A stretch of 64,000 bases of DNA from Sandaracinaceae bacterium (GTDB lineage: Bacteria; Myxococcota_A; Polyangia; Polyangiales; Sandaracinaceae). The stretch spans positions 41,769 to 105,768 of the forward strand of contig JAHBWG010000021.1 of NCBI GenBank assembly GCA_019637095.1. The letters run 5' to 3'. Made by a program: the position numbers and the translations under genes. This document shows positions 8,151 to 16,564 of the stretch, one piece after another (positions within the stretch are counted from its first letter, which is position 1; the number at the start of each line of letters is the position of its first letter). The notes below the pieces were generated by a model. That model searched no databases and was not told the DNA's origin. It worked only from the letters and a program-made list of their open reading frames with translations.

Positions 8151-9677
8151 TCACTCGACGACGAGGGCGAAGGGGCCGAAGTCGCGGTGGTAGGGGCGCA
8201 CCACCGCGCGGTAGGTCCCGGGCTCGAGCCGGCGCGTGATGCGCGCGTCGAGCCCCTCGCCCGAGTCGTCGTCGGCGGCGATGCGCTTGGTCGGTCCCCA
8301 GAGCTCGAGGTAGAGGTCGAGGCTGGAGCGGGTCTCGAGCCGCACCTCGCGCGCCCGATCCACGCGCACGAGGTAGGTGCGTCGCGGGCACGAGAGCGTC
8401 AGCTCGCTCGCGGCGCGGCCCTCGAGGGCGACCGGCTCGCCGCAGCCGAGCGTCGGCGGCGCGAGCCCCGTCACGCGGATCGCCGCGAGCGCGAGCGCGG
8501 CGAGCGCGATGAACGCCCACGGCCAGCGCGGCGGCTCGCGTCGGGCCGCGGCCGGGGCGCGCGGCGCGACCGGCGGCGTCGCGCCCGCGACCTTGCGCAT
8601 CACCCACTCGAGCGGGCCGCGCGCGAGGCGCGCGCGGTAGGCGTACGCGCCGAGCACCACGGTGACGACGAAGCCCGCCCAGTAGAGCGTGAGCGCGGGC
8701 CAGTCCATCGCCCGCGAGAGGCCCAGCAGCCAGCGGGGGATGCCCACGCCGACGAGCGCGTGCAGCACGTAGATCGACAAGGAGAGTTGCCCGGTCGCGA
8801 CGAGCGCGCGCACCAGCGTCGCGCGCGGCCAGCGCTCGGCGACCTCTTGGCACACGCAGATCGCGAGCACGCTCGTCGAGGCCGCGCCCGCCACGTAGAG
8901 CGGCTCGGGCGACCAGCCCGTGCCGAGCAGCCGCGCGAGCGGGCCGGGCCACGCGCCGTGCGCGGCGAGCGCGCCGAGCGCGGTCGAGGCGAGCTCGGCG
9001 ACGAGCGCGCCGGTGGCCGCGCCGAGGAGCAGGCGGCGGCGCGTGCCGCGGTCCGTCAGGTCGGCTCTCCCGATCCACATGCCGACGAGCACGAACGCGA
9101 TCCAGGGCAGCACGGGGTGGATGCCGCCGACGAGCACGTCGGTCGCCATCCCGCGCACGGACCAGTAGTCGGGCTCGGGCCACTCGAACGCGTAGTCGAG
9201 CAGCGCCGCGAACAGGGTCACGGCCACCGCCGCCCCGAGCAGCTCGCGGCGCGTGAAGTCGAGGAACACGAGGGCCGCGAGCGCGAGGAAGAAGGCGTAG
9301 AAGTGGAGGATGTCGATCCGCCACACGAGGATCAGCAGGTTGCCGGCGGCGAGCAGGAAGAGCGCGCGCTTGAGCAACGTGACGCGGGCGCGCCCGCGCT
9401 CGGGGCTGCGCGACAAGAGGGCGATGCCCGCGCCCGCGAGCGTGACGAACAGCGCCGACGAGCGGCCGCTCGGCGTGTGGATGAGCCACCGCCACGGCAG
9501 GCCGTCGAGCTGCTCGCCGGGGCGCGAGAGCAGGAACACCTGGAAGTTGATCAGGACCATCGCGAGGATCGCGACGGCGCGCGCGAGGTCGAGCCCTTCG
9601 ACACGGCTGCGCGAGGGCTCGGGTGGCGGCACGGCGCCGGAGTGTAGACCAGCGCGCGCCGCGTGGCGCGGCCCCAT
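8151..9677 (-). CDS. DUF418/YeiB-like multi-pass membrane protein fused to a PPC-like domain
   Basis: A 508-residue protein with about ten membrane segments. VEGLDLARAVAILAMVLINF at the start and LSLSIYVLHALVG further on match the acyltransferase-like DUF418/YeiB group, and LEWVMRKVA near residue 350 is the usual end of that family. Instead of stopping, it continues through one more helix (WPWAFIALAALALAAIRV) into about 110 residues that read like a pre-peptidase C-terminal (PPC) domain, with LTLSCPRRTYLVRVD, DDDSGEGLDARI and LEPGTYRAVV. The PPC part should face the periplasm. The group may transfer acyl groups to envelope glycans; substrate unknown. An in-frame GTG 15 codons downstream is an alternative start. 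Confidence 0.75.
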   Translation of the reverse strand: MGPRHAARAGLHSGAVPPPEPSRSRVEGLDLARAVAILAMVLINFQVFLLSRPGEQLDGLPWRWLIHTPSGRSSALFVTLAGAGIALLSRSPERGRARVTLLKRALFLLAAGNLLILVWRIDILHFYAFFLALAALVFLDFTRRELLGAAVAVTLFAALLDYAFEWPEPDYWSVRGMATDVLVGGIHPVLPWIAFVLVGMWIGRADLTDRGTRRRLLLGAATGALVAELASTALGALAAHGAWPGPLARLLGTGWSPEPLYVAGAASTSVLAICVCQEVAERWPRATLVRALVATGQLSLSIYVLHALVGVGIPRWLLGLSRAMDWPALTLYWAGFVVTVVLGAYAYRARLARGPLEWVMRKVAGATPPVAPRAPAAARREPPRWPWAFIALAALALAAIRVTGLAPPTLGCGEPVALEGRAASELTLSCPRRTYLVRVDRAREVRLETRSSLDLYLELWGPTKRIAADDDSGEGLDARITRRLEPGTYRAVVRPYHRDFGPFALVVE

Positions 9678-9698
9678 GGAGGCCGAGCCCCTACGAGC

Positions 9699-10931
9699 TC
9701 AACGCCAGCACTCGGCGCGCAGCGTCGCCACCCGCGAGCTCAGCCCGCTCCCCGTGGTGAACGCCATCAAGAGCGCCTGGTCGGGGAGCGTCACCACGTA
9801 GAGCTGGTCCGGCCGTTCGACCTCGGCCACCGTGGAGACCGACGCGCTCGCGTCGAAGCGTGCGTCGAGCGAGCCGATGCGCATCCGACTCCCGTCCGTG
9901 TAGACGATGGCGAGCTCGTCGCCGCGCGGGATCATCCGCCAGCCCGTCTCGGGCACCGGCCCGAGCTCTGGGTATACGATCGGCCCGACGACGTCCCCGT
10001 CCTCGTCGAGCTGCACCATCGCGAGCCGGAACTCGTCGCCCTCGACCTGCTCGATCCAGCCGAGCGCCCAGCCGACGCCGTGGCGCAGCAGGCGCGGGCG
10101 CCGCAGGTTCGCGTCTGTCGCGTGCACCTCGGTGAGGCGCCCCTCGCCGGTGCGCCAGTCGAGCACGCCCGCGCGCACCGGCCCGCCGACGCGCGGCACC
10201 GTGCCGACGACGATCCGCTCCGCGTCGAGCGGCTCGTAGTCGAAGCCGAAGGCGTCGAGCAGCAGGCCCGGCGCGCCGCGCTCGAGCCGCGGCGGCGTCA
10301 GGCTCGTGAGGTGCCCGAACTGCCGGTTCGGCAGGTCCGCGCCGATCCCGCGCAGCAGGAGGAGCACGCCGCCCGCGGGGCTCGGTCGCACGATGCGGCA
10401 GGGGTCGTTCGTGAGCACGATGGCGGGCTCCCCGAGCAGGCGCACCTCGCACGAGTCTCGTTGATACGAGGTCGCGAGCACGCCCAGCGAGCTGCGCGAG
10501 AGCTCGACGGGGGGGCCGAACAGAGGCCCCTCGGGTGGCGCGAACAAGACCTCCTCCGCGATCGGGCGCCCGTACGCGTCGAGGCGCGCGAGGGTGCGGG
10601 GGCGGGTGCCGTCGCGGTTGGTCGACCCGTAGCCGACGAGGGCGCCATCGCCGTCGGCGATGAGCGGCCCTGCGTACGCGGTCGGCGGCGTGCTCGTCAG
10701 GTACGTCGGGCCGTGCGTCACGAGCCAGCACTCCGGCGGCGGCTCGTCCGGTGGCGGAGGTGGCGGAGGCGGCGGCGGCGGCGGCGGCGGCGGCGGGAGA
10801 TCGGGAGGCGGCGCGGGGATGCTCGCGTCGGGTGCGCTCGCGTCGCCTTCGATCCAGTGCGCGAGGTAGCACCCGCTCGCCGCCAGCGCGGCGACGGCAT
10901 GGAGGAGCACAGGCGTGGCCCGGGGACTCAT
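9699..10931 (-). CDS. Lipoprotein with poly-proline spacer, possible propeller fold
   Basis: The 410-residue product has signal peptide MSPRATPVLLHAVAAL and lipobox LAASGC. A run of sixteen prolines (about residues 47-63) forms a rigid spacer, after which the domain begins PPPECWLVTHGP. The rest shows recurring beta-strand blocks such as GDGALVGYGS, GGVLLLLRGI, GWALGWIEQ and DELAIVYTDG, which suggest a beta-propeller, though no named family is clear. The start ATG directly precedes the signal peptide; the frame stays open far upstream only because of coding bias opposite the kinase gene. It ends 21 bp before the DUF418-like gene and follows the zinc-ribbon gene by 23 bp, so all three may form one transcript. 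Confidence 0.7.
   Translation of the reverse strand: MSPRATPVLLHAVAALAASGCYLAHWIEGDASAPDASIPAPPPDLPPPPPPPPPPPPPPPPDEPPPECWLVTHGPTYLTSTPPTAYAGPLIADGDGALVGYGSTNRDGTRPRTLARLDAYGRPIAEEVLFAPPEGPLFGPPVELSRSSLGVLATSYQRDSCEVRLLGEPAIVLTNDPCRIVRPSPAGGVLLLLRGIGADLPNRQFGHLTSLTPPRLERGAPGLLLDAFGFDYEPLDAERIVVGTVPRVGGPVRAGVLDWRTGEGRLTEVHATDANLRRPRLLRHGVGWALGWIEQVEGDEFRLAMVQLDEDGDVVGPIVYPELGPVPETGWRMIPRGDELAIVYTDGSRMRIGSLDARFDASASVSTVAEVERPDQLYVVTLPDQALLMAFTTGSGLSSRVATLRAECWR
10750..10797. repeat. GGC-type trinucleotide repeat
   Basis: On the plus strand this stretch is an almost pure run of GGN triplets, ending in about nine perfect GGC units. On the coding strand it reads as the sixteen-proline spacer of the lipoprotein. 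Such a tract can change length by slippage without leaving frame, so the spacer length may vary between strains. Confidence 0.8.
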
Positions 10932-10954
10932 CGGCCGAGAGGCTCGCTCCGCCC

Positions 10955-11791
10955 TCACGGATCGAGCACGATCAGCTTGGTGCGTCCGTCCGACGGGATC
11001 CAGTGGTAGTGCCGCTCCGCGGCCTCGCGGAACCCCGCGCCCTCGCCCTCGACGGGCTCGAGCGTCCCACCGCACAGCGCGACGCGATCGCCGCGTCGCA
11101 GCCGCGCGGTCGCCGCCGAGCCCGCCCCGCGGATCGGCGGCGGGAGGCCCCGCCACGAGGCGGCGAGGGGGGAGCTGCCGTGTCGCCAGCGCGCGTCGGG
11201 GACCCGGACGTCCACGCGCCCGATCGGCACCGTGATGCGCTCGCCCGGCCGGCGCAGGACGAGCGCCTCCTCGACGCGCGCGTCGCGCAGCACGACGAGC
11301 TTCGGGTCGCGTCGCTGGTGGAGCTCGGTCGCGACGAGCGCGCCCTCGGCGAGCCTCGCCTCGATCGTCTCGCCCGACGCCACCTCGCCGCGCGGGACGG
11401 CGCCGTAATACGGTCTGCGCTCTTCGGCGGCGGAGTAGATCACGAACGCGAGCCAGCACGCCGCGACGAGGCCGTAGGGGAGCCCGAGGAACCACGGCCA
11501 GTACGCGAGCACGCCGGGGATCAGCGCGTCGCCGGCCGCGCCCAACAGCAGGAAGAGCACGCCGATCGGCGCGAGCGTCGCGAGCGAGCTCACGAACAGC
11601 CGGCCGGCGAGGTCCGATCGGTCGACGTTCGGGGCCACGAGGATCGCCGCCTCGATGGCCGCCGCCGCGTCGGGCGCGTCGAGCGCGACGGGCCGCGCCG
11701 CGCGGCCGCAGCCGCATCGCTGGCCCGGGTCCAGGAGCGAGCGGCAGGTCAGGCAGAGGGCCGCGGGGGCCGGCGCGTTCGGACCGCTCAC
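10955..11791 (-). CDS. Zinc-ribbon membrane protein of unknown function
   Basis: A 278-residue protein. Residues 10-32 hold LCLTC-x(10)-CGCG, a likely one-zinc ribbon. Two membrane helices follow (about 68-90 and 96-118), then a soluble basic C-terminal domain of about 150 residues rich in beta-type segments (KLVVLRDARVEEAL, GERITVPIGRVDVRV). That part loosely resembles the membrane-bound GIDE-like domain also suspected in the gene at the right edge, but the similarity is weak. The start is 59 bp from the chosen start of the divergent histidine kinase. No function can be given. Confidence 0.65.
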   Translation of the reverse strand: MSGPNAPAPAALCLTCRSLLDPGQRCGCGRAARPVALDAPDAAAAIEAAILVAPNVDRSDLAGRLFVSSLATLAPIGVLFLLLGAAGDALIPGVLAYWPWFLGLPYGLVAACWLAFVIYSAAEERRPYYGAVPRGEVASGETIEARLAEGALVATELHQRRDPKLVVLRDARVEEALVLRRPGERITVPIGRVDVRVPDARWRHGSSPLAASWRGLPPPIRGAGSAATARLRRGDRVALCGGTLEPVEGEGAGFREAAERHYHWIPSDGRTKLIVLDP

Positions 11792-11850
11792 CCGACCGAA
11801 TGTACCTCGCGCCGGCGCGCCCGCGACCGACCTCGCACGAGTCCGTGAAG

Positions 11851-13770
11851 ATGGACTTGCCAGGGAGCGGCGGGTTGTCGACCCTGCCGCGCGTGACGCT
11901 CGACGCCGACGCCGAGACGATCCTCTCGGCGCTGCCCGACCTCCTGTTCCGCATCGGCCGCGACGGCACGTTCCGCGGCTTCTGCGCGGCGGACCCCTCC
12001 GACCTCGTCGCGCCGCCCGAGCGCATCGTCGGAGCGACCGTCCGCGAGCTCCTGCCGCCGCCCGTCGCCGAGCGGGTGATGGAGAACCTCGAGGCGGTGA
12101 TCGCCGACGGCGCAGACCGCCATTTCGTGTACGCGCTGCCGATCCGCGGGGAGGAGCGCTGGTTCGAGGCGCGGATGGTGCGCTCTCGGCCCGACGAGTC
12201 GCTCACGATCGTGCGCGACGTCTCTGCGCTCAAGCACGAGGAGCGGCGCTTTGCGACCCTCGTCGCCGCGGTCGACGCGATCGTGTGGGAGGGGCGCGTC
12301 GAGGGCGACCTCGTGGAGTTCCACTTCGTGAGCGATCGCGCCGACGCGATCCTCGGCTTCCCCGCGGCGCGCTGGTACGAGCCCGGGTTCTGGCGCTCGC
12401 GCATTCACGACGAGGATCGCGACGCGGTCTGCGCGGAGTGCGCCGAGGCGGTGGCGCGCGGAGAGGACCACCGGCTCGAGTACCGGATGATCGCGGCCGA
12501 CGGCCGCGTCGTCTGGCTCCGCGACATCGTGCGCGTCTTCTCCGGTGGCGTGTGCCGCGGCCTCATGATCGACGTGACCGAGCGCAAGGCGCTCGACGCC
12601 GAGCGGCGCCGGATCCGCGAGCAGCTCGTCTCGAGCCAGAAGCTCGAGAGCCTGGGCCTGCTCGCCGGCGGCATCGCGCACGACTTCAACAACCTCCTCA
12701 CCGCGATCATCGGCAACGCGAGCCTGCTCCTCCTGCGGCTCGCTGCGGACAGCCCGCACCGTCGGCTCGTGGAGGAGATCGACCTCGCCGCGGACCGCGC
12801 CACCGCGCTGACGCGCCAGATCCTCGCGTACTCCGGCAAGGGCGCGCTCGAGCTGCGCCGCTTCGACGTGAGCGCCGCGATCCGGGACATCGAGCCGCTG
12901 TTGCGTACGTCGACGTCGAGCGCGGTCTCGCTCGAGCTCGACCTCGACGAGAACCTGCCCATCGTCGAGGGCGATCCGTCCCAGCTCCAGCAGGTCGTGA
13001 TGAACCTCGTGCTCAACGGGGCGGACGCGCTCGAGGGGCGCCCCGGGCGCGTGCGCGTCGCGACGCGCGAGGTCGCGGTCGACACCTCGTTGGCCGGGAC
13101 GTTCGACGTCGGCGCGAACGTGCGCGCGGGCCGCTACGTGCGCGTCGAGGTCAGCGACACGGGCCGCGGGATGAGCGCCGAGTGCGCGGCGCGCGCGCTC
13201 GACCCGTTCTTCACGACCAAGCCCGCGGGCCGCGGCCTCGGGCTCGCCGCGGTGGTCGGGATCGTGCGGAGCCACGGCGCCGGCCTGCGGATCGAGACGG
13301 CGCCCGGACGCGGGGCGACGTTCTCGGTGTTCTTCCCGGCGGGCGCCGGCGCGCCCGACGAGGTGCACGCGAGAGAGGAGCGGCCGGCGCGCGACGGGCG
13401 CGGGCTGCTGCTCGTGATCGACGACGAGCCGGCGCTGCGTACCTTCGCGCGCGAGGCGCTCGCGAGCTTCGGCTACGAGGTCGTGGTGGCCCCCGACGGG
13501 CGTGCGGGCGTCGAGCGCTTCGCGCGCCTCGGCGGCCGCGTGGATCTCGTCGTGCTCGACGTGACGATGCCCGTGATGAGCGGGCCGGAGTGCCTCGCGG
13601 CGCTCCGCGTCATCGACCCGCACGTGCGCGTGCTCGTCGTCAGCGGCTACGACGAGGCCACCGCCGAGGAGCGCGCCGCCCTCGAGGGCTGCGCCGGGTT
13701 CCTGCAGAAGCCGTTCAGCGCGCAGGCGCTCGCCGCGAAGGTCGAGGCGCTGCTCGCCTCGAAGGCATGA
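11851..13770 (+). CDS. Hybrid sensor histidine kinase (PAS-PAS-HisKA-HATPase-REC)
   Basis: A 639-residue cytoplasmic signalling protein. Two PAS-like domains (about 15-125 and 130-250) are followed by a dimerisation helix with the phospho-accepting His277 in GGIAHDFNNLL, an HATPase domain with N-box VMNLVLNGADAL and glycine-rich DTGRGM and GRGLGLAAV boxes, and a C-terminal receiver with phospho-Asp570 (VVLDVTMP) and Lys in LQKPFS. All catalytic residues appear intact. No membrane segment is present, so it senses an internal or diffusible cue. No partner regulator is adjacent; in myxobacteria such orphans are common. An in-frame ATG 51 bases upstream exists, but it would leave only 8 bp to the divergent gene. 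Confidence 0.92.
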   Translation: MDLPGSGGLSTLPRVTLDADAETILSALPDLLFRIGRDGTFRGFCAADPSDLVAPPERIVGATVRELLPPPVAERVMENLEAVIADGADRHFVYALPIRGEERWFEARMVRSRPDESLTIVRDVSALKHEERRFATLVAAVDAIVWEGRVEGDLVEFHFVSDRADAILGFPAARWYEPGFWRSRIHDEDRDAVCAECAEAVARGEDHRLEYRMIAADGRVVWLRDIVRVFSGGVCRGLMIDVTERKALDAERRRIREQLVSSQKLESLGLLAGGIAHDFNNLLTAIIGNASLLLLRLAADSPHRRLVEEIDLAADRATALTRQILAYSGKGALELRRFDVSAAIRDIEPLLRTSTSSAVSLELDLDENLPIVEGDPSQLQQVVMNLVLNGADALEGRPGRVRVATREVAVDTSLAGTFDVGANVRAGRYVRVEVSDTGRGMSAECAARALDPFFTTKPAGRGLGLAAVVGIVRSHGAGLRIETAPGRGATFSVFFPAGAGAPDEVHAREERPARDGRGLLLVIDDEPALRTFAREALASFGYEVVVAPDGRAGVERFARLGGRVDLVVLDVTMPVMSGPECLAALRVIDPHVRVLVVSGYDEATAEERAALEGCAGFLQKPFSAQALAAKVEALLASKA

Positions 13771-13780
13771 GTCGACTCTC

Positions 13781-14194
13781 TCAGAGGTTCGCGAGGTCGG
13801 CGAGGCTGACGCCGATCGCCATGAGCACGAAGACCAGGAGCACCGCGAGCGCGGTCGTCGCCCAGCCGACGTAGATCGCGCCCATCGCGAGGTTGCGCCC
13901 GCCGGGCTCGGACTCGCCGCGATCGATGCTCGCGACCTCGACGTGCCCGAGGATCGCGCCGACCACACCCAGGGGCAGGCAGCCGCTCACCGCGAGCAGC
14001 GACAGGATCAGCGCGACCGTCGCCATCGTGCTCGCGGGGGCGCGCTTGCCGACCCGCGCGTAGCAGGTCGTGCAGTACGTCTCCCACTCCTCGATCTCCG
14101 TGCACGCGGTGCAGACGTAGCTGCCGCACCGCGTGCACGTGTCGGTGGCTTCACGCTCGGGGTGGCTGGCGCACTTGGCGCCGGGGGCGACCAT
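13781..14194 (-). CDS. B-box-like zinc-binding protein with DUF4190-type membrane part
   Basis: A 137-residue protein. The first 45 residues carry a Cys/His pattern (CASHPEREATDTCTRCGSY, CTACTEIEEWETYCTTCY) typical of a B-box or small double zinc finger. Two membrane helices follow (around 57-82 and 105-130), with the GxxxGxxLG layout of DUF4190-like proteins between them (LGVVGAILGHVEV). These proteins are frequent in myxobacteria and unassigned. It lies 10 bp from the converging end of the hybrid kinase and just downstream of a second small membrane gene on the same strand. Confidence 0.7.
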   Translation of the reverse strand: MVAPGAKCASHPEREATDTCTRCGSYVCTACTEIEEWETYCTTCYARVGKRAPASTMATVALILSLLAVSGCLPLGVVGAILGHVEVASIDRGESEPGGRNLAMGAIYVGWATTALAVLLVFVLMAIGVSLADLANL

Positions 14195-14200
14195 CGGGCG

Positions 14201-14485
14201 TCAGTAGCCGTAGCCGCCGTAGCCGCCGCCGTAGGTCGGAGACGGAGTCCCGAAGCGGATCAGCACGTTGCCGATCGTCCCGCAGCCGAGCGAGCCCGCG
14301 ATGATCAGCCCCTTCTGCGGGTGCTCGAACTTCGCGAACATGTAGTAGAGGATGTAGCAGGGCACGCACAGGCACAGGAACCCCTCGCCCACGCTCGATT
14401 TGAACGCGTGGATGAGGATGATGATGTTGCAGACCAGCCCGACCAGGGCGAAGAGGGCGCCGAACGCCAAGAGGACCATTTCCAC
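14201..14485 (-). CDS. Small membrane protein with Gly/Tyr-rich tail
   Basis: The product has 94 residues. An N-terminal membrane helix (VLLAFGALFALVGLVCNII) is followed by a Cys-containing hydrophobic segment (FLCLCVPCYILYYMFAKF), then a tail ending in YGGGYGGYGY. The GTG start was preferred over the ATG two codons later because an AGGAGA ribosome binding site lies 6 bases before it. Tyr/Gly tails can drive self-association, but function is unknown. It is 6 bp upstream of the B-box-like gene and 28 bp downstream of a DUF2752 gene. Confidence 0.65.
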   Translation of the reverse strand: MEMVLLAFGALFALVGLVCNIIILIHAFKSSVGEGFLCLCVPCYILYYMFAKFEHPQKGLIIAGSLGCGTIGNVLIRFGTPSPTYGGGYGGYGY

Positions 14486-14491
14486 GATCGT

Positions 14492-14497
14492 TCTCCT
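14492..14497 (-). promoter_or_regulatory. Shine-Dalgarno AGGAGA deciding a GTG start
   Basis: AGGAGA lies 6 bases before the GTG and 12 before the ATG of the following small gene. The spacing fits the GTG. Confidence 0.6.
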
Positions 14498-14513
14498 ATC
14501 TTCCGTGTCGCCC

Positions 14514-14960
14514 TCAGAGGTGAGCGACGGTCTCGGGTGCGACGATGGCCACCGCGATGCGGCCAACGCCGAAGACGATGAAGCTCCCCACGAACGCCCA
14601 GTAGGCGCGGCGCGCGAGCGCGTCGTGGCGGACGAGCGAGCGCACGAGCGTCCGGCGCGCGCGCGGCCAGACGAGCGCGACGACCAAGACGAGCGAGAGC
14701 GCGTACAGCGGGAAGCCGAACGGGTGGAACCCGGCCGCGTCCGCGAAGTGCAAGTGCGAGATGTTCGTGATGCTGCGCGTGAGCCCGCAGCCCGGACAGG
14801 GCAGGCCGGTGAGCGCCTTGATCCAACAGAGCGGCAGCCCCATGCCCGACTCGGGCAACAGGAACGAGGCCCCGAGCATCACGCTCGCGAGCCCGGTGCT
14901 CCAGGGAGAGAACAGGCGCCGGTAGATCGGCCGGTGCTCGACGTCGGTGGCGTCCGTCAT
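14514..14960 (-). CDS. DUF2752 family membrane protein
   Basis: A 148-residue protein with about three membrane helices. LCWIKALTGLPCPGCGLTRS is the family signature of DUF2752, with a Cys-Pro-x-Cys-Gly motif. The family is widespread in Gram-negative bacteria and has no proven role. It heads a run of three small same-strand membrane protein genes that share cysteine-bearing motifs, which might be one operon. Confidence 0.85.
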   Translation of the reverse strand: MTDATDVEHRPIYRRLFSPWSTGLASVMLGASFLLPESGMGLPLCWIKALTGLPCPGCGLTRSITNISHLHFADAAGFHPFGFPLYALSLVLVVALVWPRARRTLVRSLVRHDALARRAYWAFVGSFIVFGVGRIAVAIVAPETVAHL

Positions 14961-15026
14961 GGTCCCCGCGCCGAGGATACGCCCGACGCCGCGCGAGATC
15001 CCCTCCCGTGTGCGCGCCGCGCGATC

Positions 15027-15914
15027 TCAGAACACGTCGCAGCCGGCGGGGCGGCAGCGCCCGGCGACGCACACCTGCGACGCGCACGCGCCCGCGTCGT
15101 CGCACTCGGCGCCGTCGGGCGCGCCTCCGGCCGCGCAGCGCAGGCTCGCGCAGTAGTGCCCAGCGGCGCACTCGCGGCTCGACAGGCACTCGCCGCCGAG
15201 GGCGATCGCGACGCACCGCTCCGCCTCGCAGCGGCCCGTCCAGCACTCGGCGCCACTCGCGCACGCTTCGCCCTCCGCGCGCCACGCGCGGCAGACGCCC
15301 TCGTCGTCGCCCGCGGGCTCGCAGCGCAGCACGAGGCGATCGATCGCGCCGCCGGTCCGCAGCGCCGCGTCGAGATCGACGCACTGCGCGAGCGGGCCGC
15401 AGCGCTCGCCCTCGTCGGCGGTGGCGCGGCACGCGTGGGCGCCGTCCGCCGGCACGCACGAGCCGCCCGCGCACTCGCTGACGAGCTCGAACCCGAGCGG
15501 CGTGCACGCCTCGCCCGCGGTGCCCGTCCCGACGAACGTGCCGCCGAGGTCGAACAGATCGGCCGCGCGCCAGTCGAGCGTCGCCACGAAGCCGGCGCAG
15601 CCCCGGCCGCGCAGCCGCCGAAGGAGCGCCGCGGCGCGCTCCGCGTCGTAGCGCACGCGCCCCTCGTCGACGGCGCGCACGAGCGCGGCCGAGGGGAAGT
15701 CCGCGCAGAGCCGGCGCTCCTCCGCGCGGCAGTCGCTCACCGTCGCCGCGCCGCACTCGCAGCCCTCGAGGGGGCTGCACACGGCGTCGAAGAACGACCG
15801 GCAGAAGCGCTCGAGCGCGACCGGATCCGTCGGGACGTGGCTCTCGGGCACGCAGCCGGCGGCGAGCACGCCGAGCAGCGCGGGCCAGGGACTTTTGGAG
15901 CCGCGCACGATCAC
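15027..15914 (-). CDS. Cys-rich lipoprotein, Dickkopf-like repeats
   Basis: A 295-residue protein with lipobox LAAGC. After an N-terminal helical region with a few cysteines (CSPLEGCECGAA), the C-terminal half is built from short Cys-rich units of the form GEACTPLG...CAGGSCVP, GEACASGAECWTGRCEAERC and GGECLSSRECAAGHYC. These resemble the small disulfide-knotted repeats of myxobacterial surface proteins. The function is unknown; structural support by disulfides outside the cytoplasm is the only safe statement. It is divergent from the beta-barrel gene, with 23 bp between starts, so promoters overlap. Confidence 0.7.
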   Translation of the reverse strand: MIVRGSKSPWPALLGVLAAGCVPESHVPTDPVALERFCRSFFDAVCSPLEGCECGAATVSDCRAEERRLCADFPSAALVRAVDEGRVRYDAERAAALLRRLRGRGCAGFVATLDWRAADLFDLGGTFVGTGTAGEACTPLGFELVSECAGGSCVPADGAHACRATADEGERCGPLAQCVDLDAALRTGGAIDRLVLRCEPAGDDEGVCRAWRAEGEACASGAECWTGRCEAERCVAIALGGECLSSRECAAGHYCASLRCAAGGAPDGAECDDAGACASQVCVAGRCRPAGCDVF

Positions 15915-15937
15915 GTCTCTACCGGTATCTTAGCGCG

Positions 15938-16564
15938 GTGGAAAGCTCCCTTCGCGGTCCGCTCACGCCGATCCTCGTCGCCGCCGCGATCGGCGTCGCA
16001 AGCTGCGTCCCGAGCGCGGCGCGCGCGGACGAGATGCCGACGATCGCGAGCGACGGGCTCTTCGTCGGGGCGCGGCTCGAGCCCGGCGGCGCGCTGCTCT
16101 TCGGCTACGACCTCGACGTCTACCTCACGGGCGATCGCGTGCTCAGCCTCGGCCCCGCGCTGACGTTCGCGTTCCTCGGCGAGGACGGCGCCGATCATGG
16201 GCGGCGGCAGGACTGGCTCCTCACGCTCGACTTCCTGCGCCTCAAGGTCGGCTTCGCGGCGGAGGGGCAGCTGCGCCCGTACCTCTCGATCGGCGGCGGG
16301 ATGACCTACGCGTCGCTGCCCGCGCAGACGAGCGGGACGATCGAGGTGGTGCTGCCCGACGGGACCGTCACGAGCGCGGAGCGGCGCTTCTCCGCGACGG
16401 AAGACTTCGGCGGGCAGCTCTCGATCGGCGGCGGGCTCGACGCCTACCTCCTGCCCAACCTCGCCGTCTGCGTCGCGGTGGTCGGTCACCTCCGCCTCCA
16501 CACGCAGGAGCGCCTGCCGCTGTTCTGGTCCGAGGTCATGGCGGGGATCCGGTTCGGGCTGTGA
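15938..16564 (+). CDS. Predicted outer-membrane beta-barrel protein
   Basis: A 208-residue product with a signal peptide (ILVAAAIGVASCVPSAARA) and alternating strand pattern: GLFVGARLEPGG, LLTLDFLRLKVGFA, PYLSIGGGMTYASL, GGQLSIGGGLDAYL and a C-terminal strand ending in GIRFGL. About eight strands fit a small OmpA/OmpW-size barrel, but the exact family is not clear. It starts at a GTG and overlaps the following PPC-repeat lipoprotein gene by 4 bp, so the two are translated together. Confidence 0.7.
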   Translation: MESSLRGPLTPILVAAAIGVASCVPSAARADEMPTIASDGLFVGARLEPGGALLFGYDLDVYLTGDRVLSLGPALTFAFLGEDGADHGRRQDWLLTLDFLRLKVGFAAEGQLRPYLSIGGGMTYASLPAQTSGTIEVVLPDGTVTSAERRFSATEDFGGQLSIGGGLDAYLLPNLAVCVAVVGHLRLHTQERLPLFWSEVMAGIRFGL

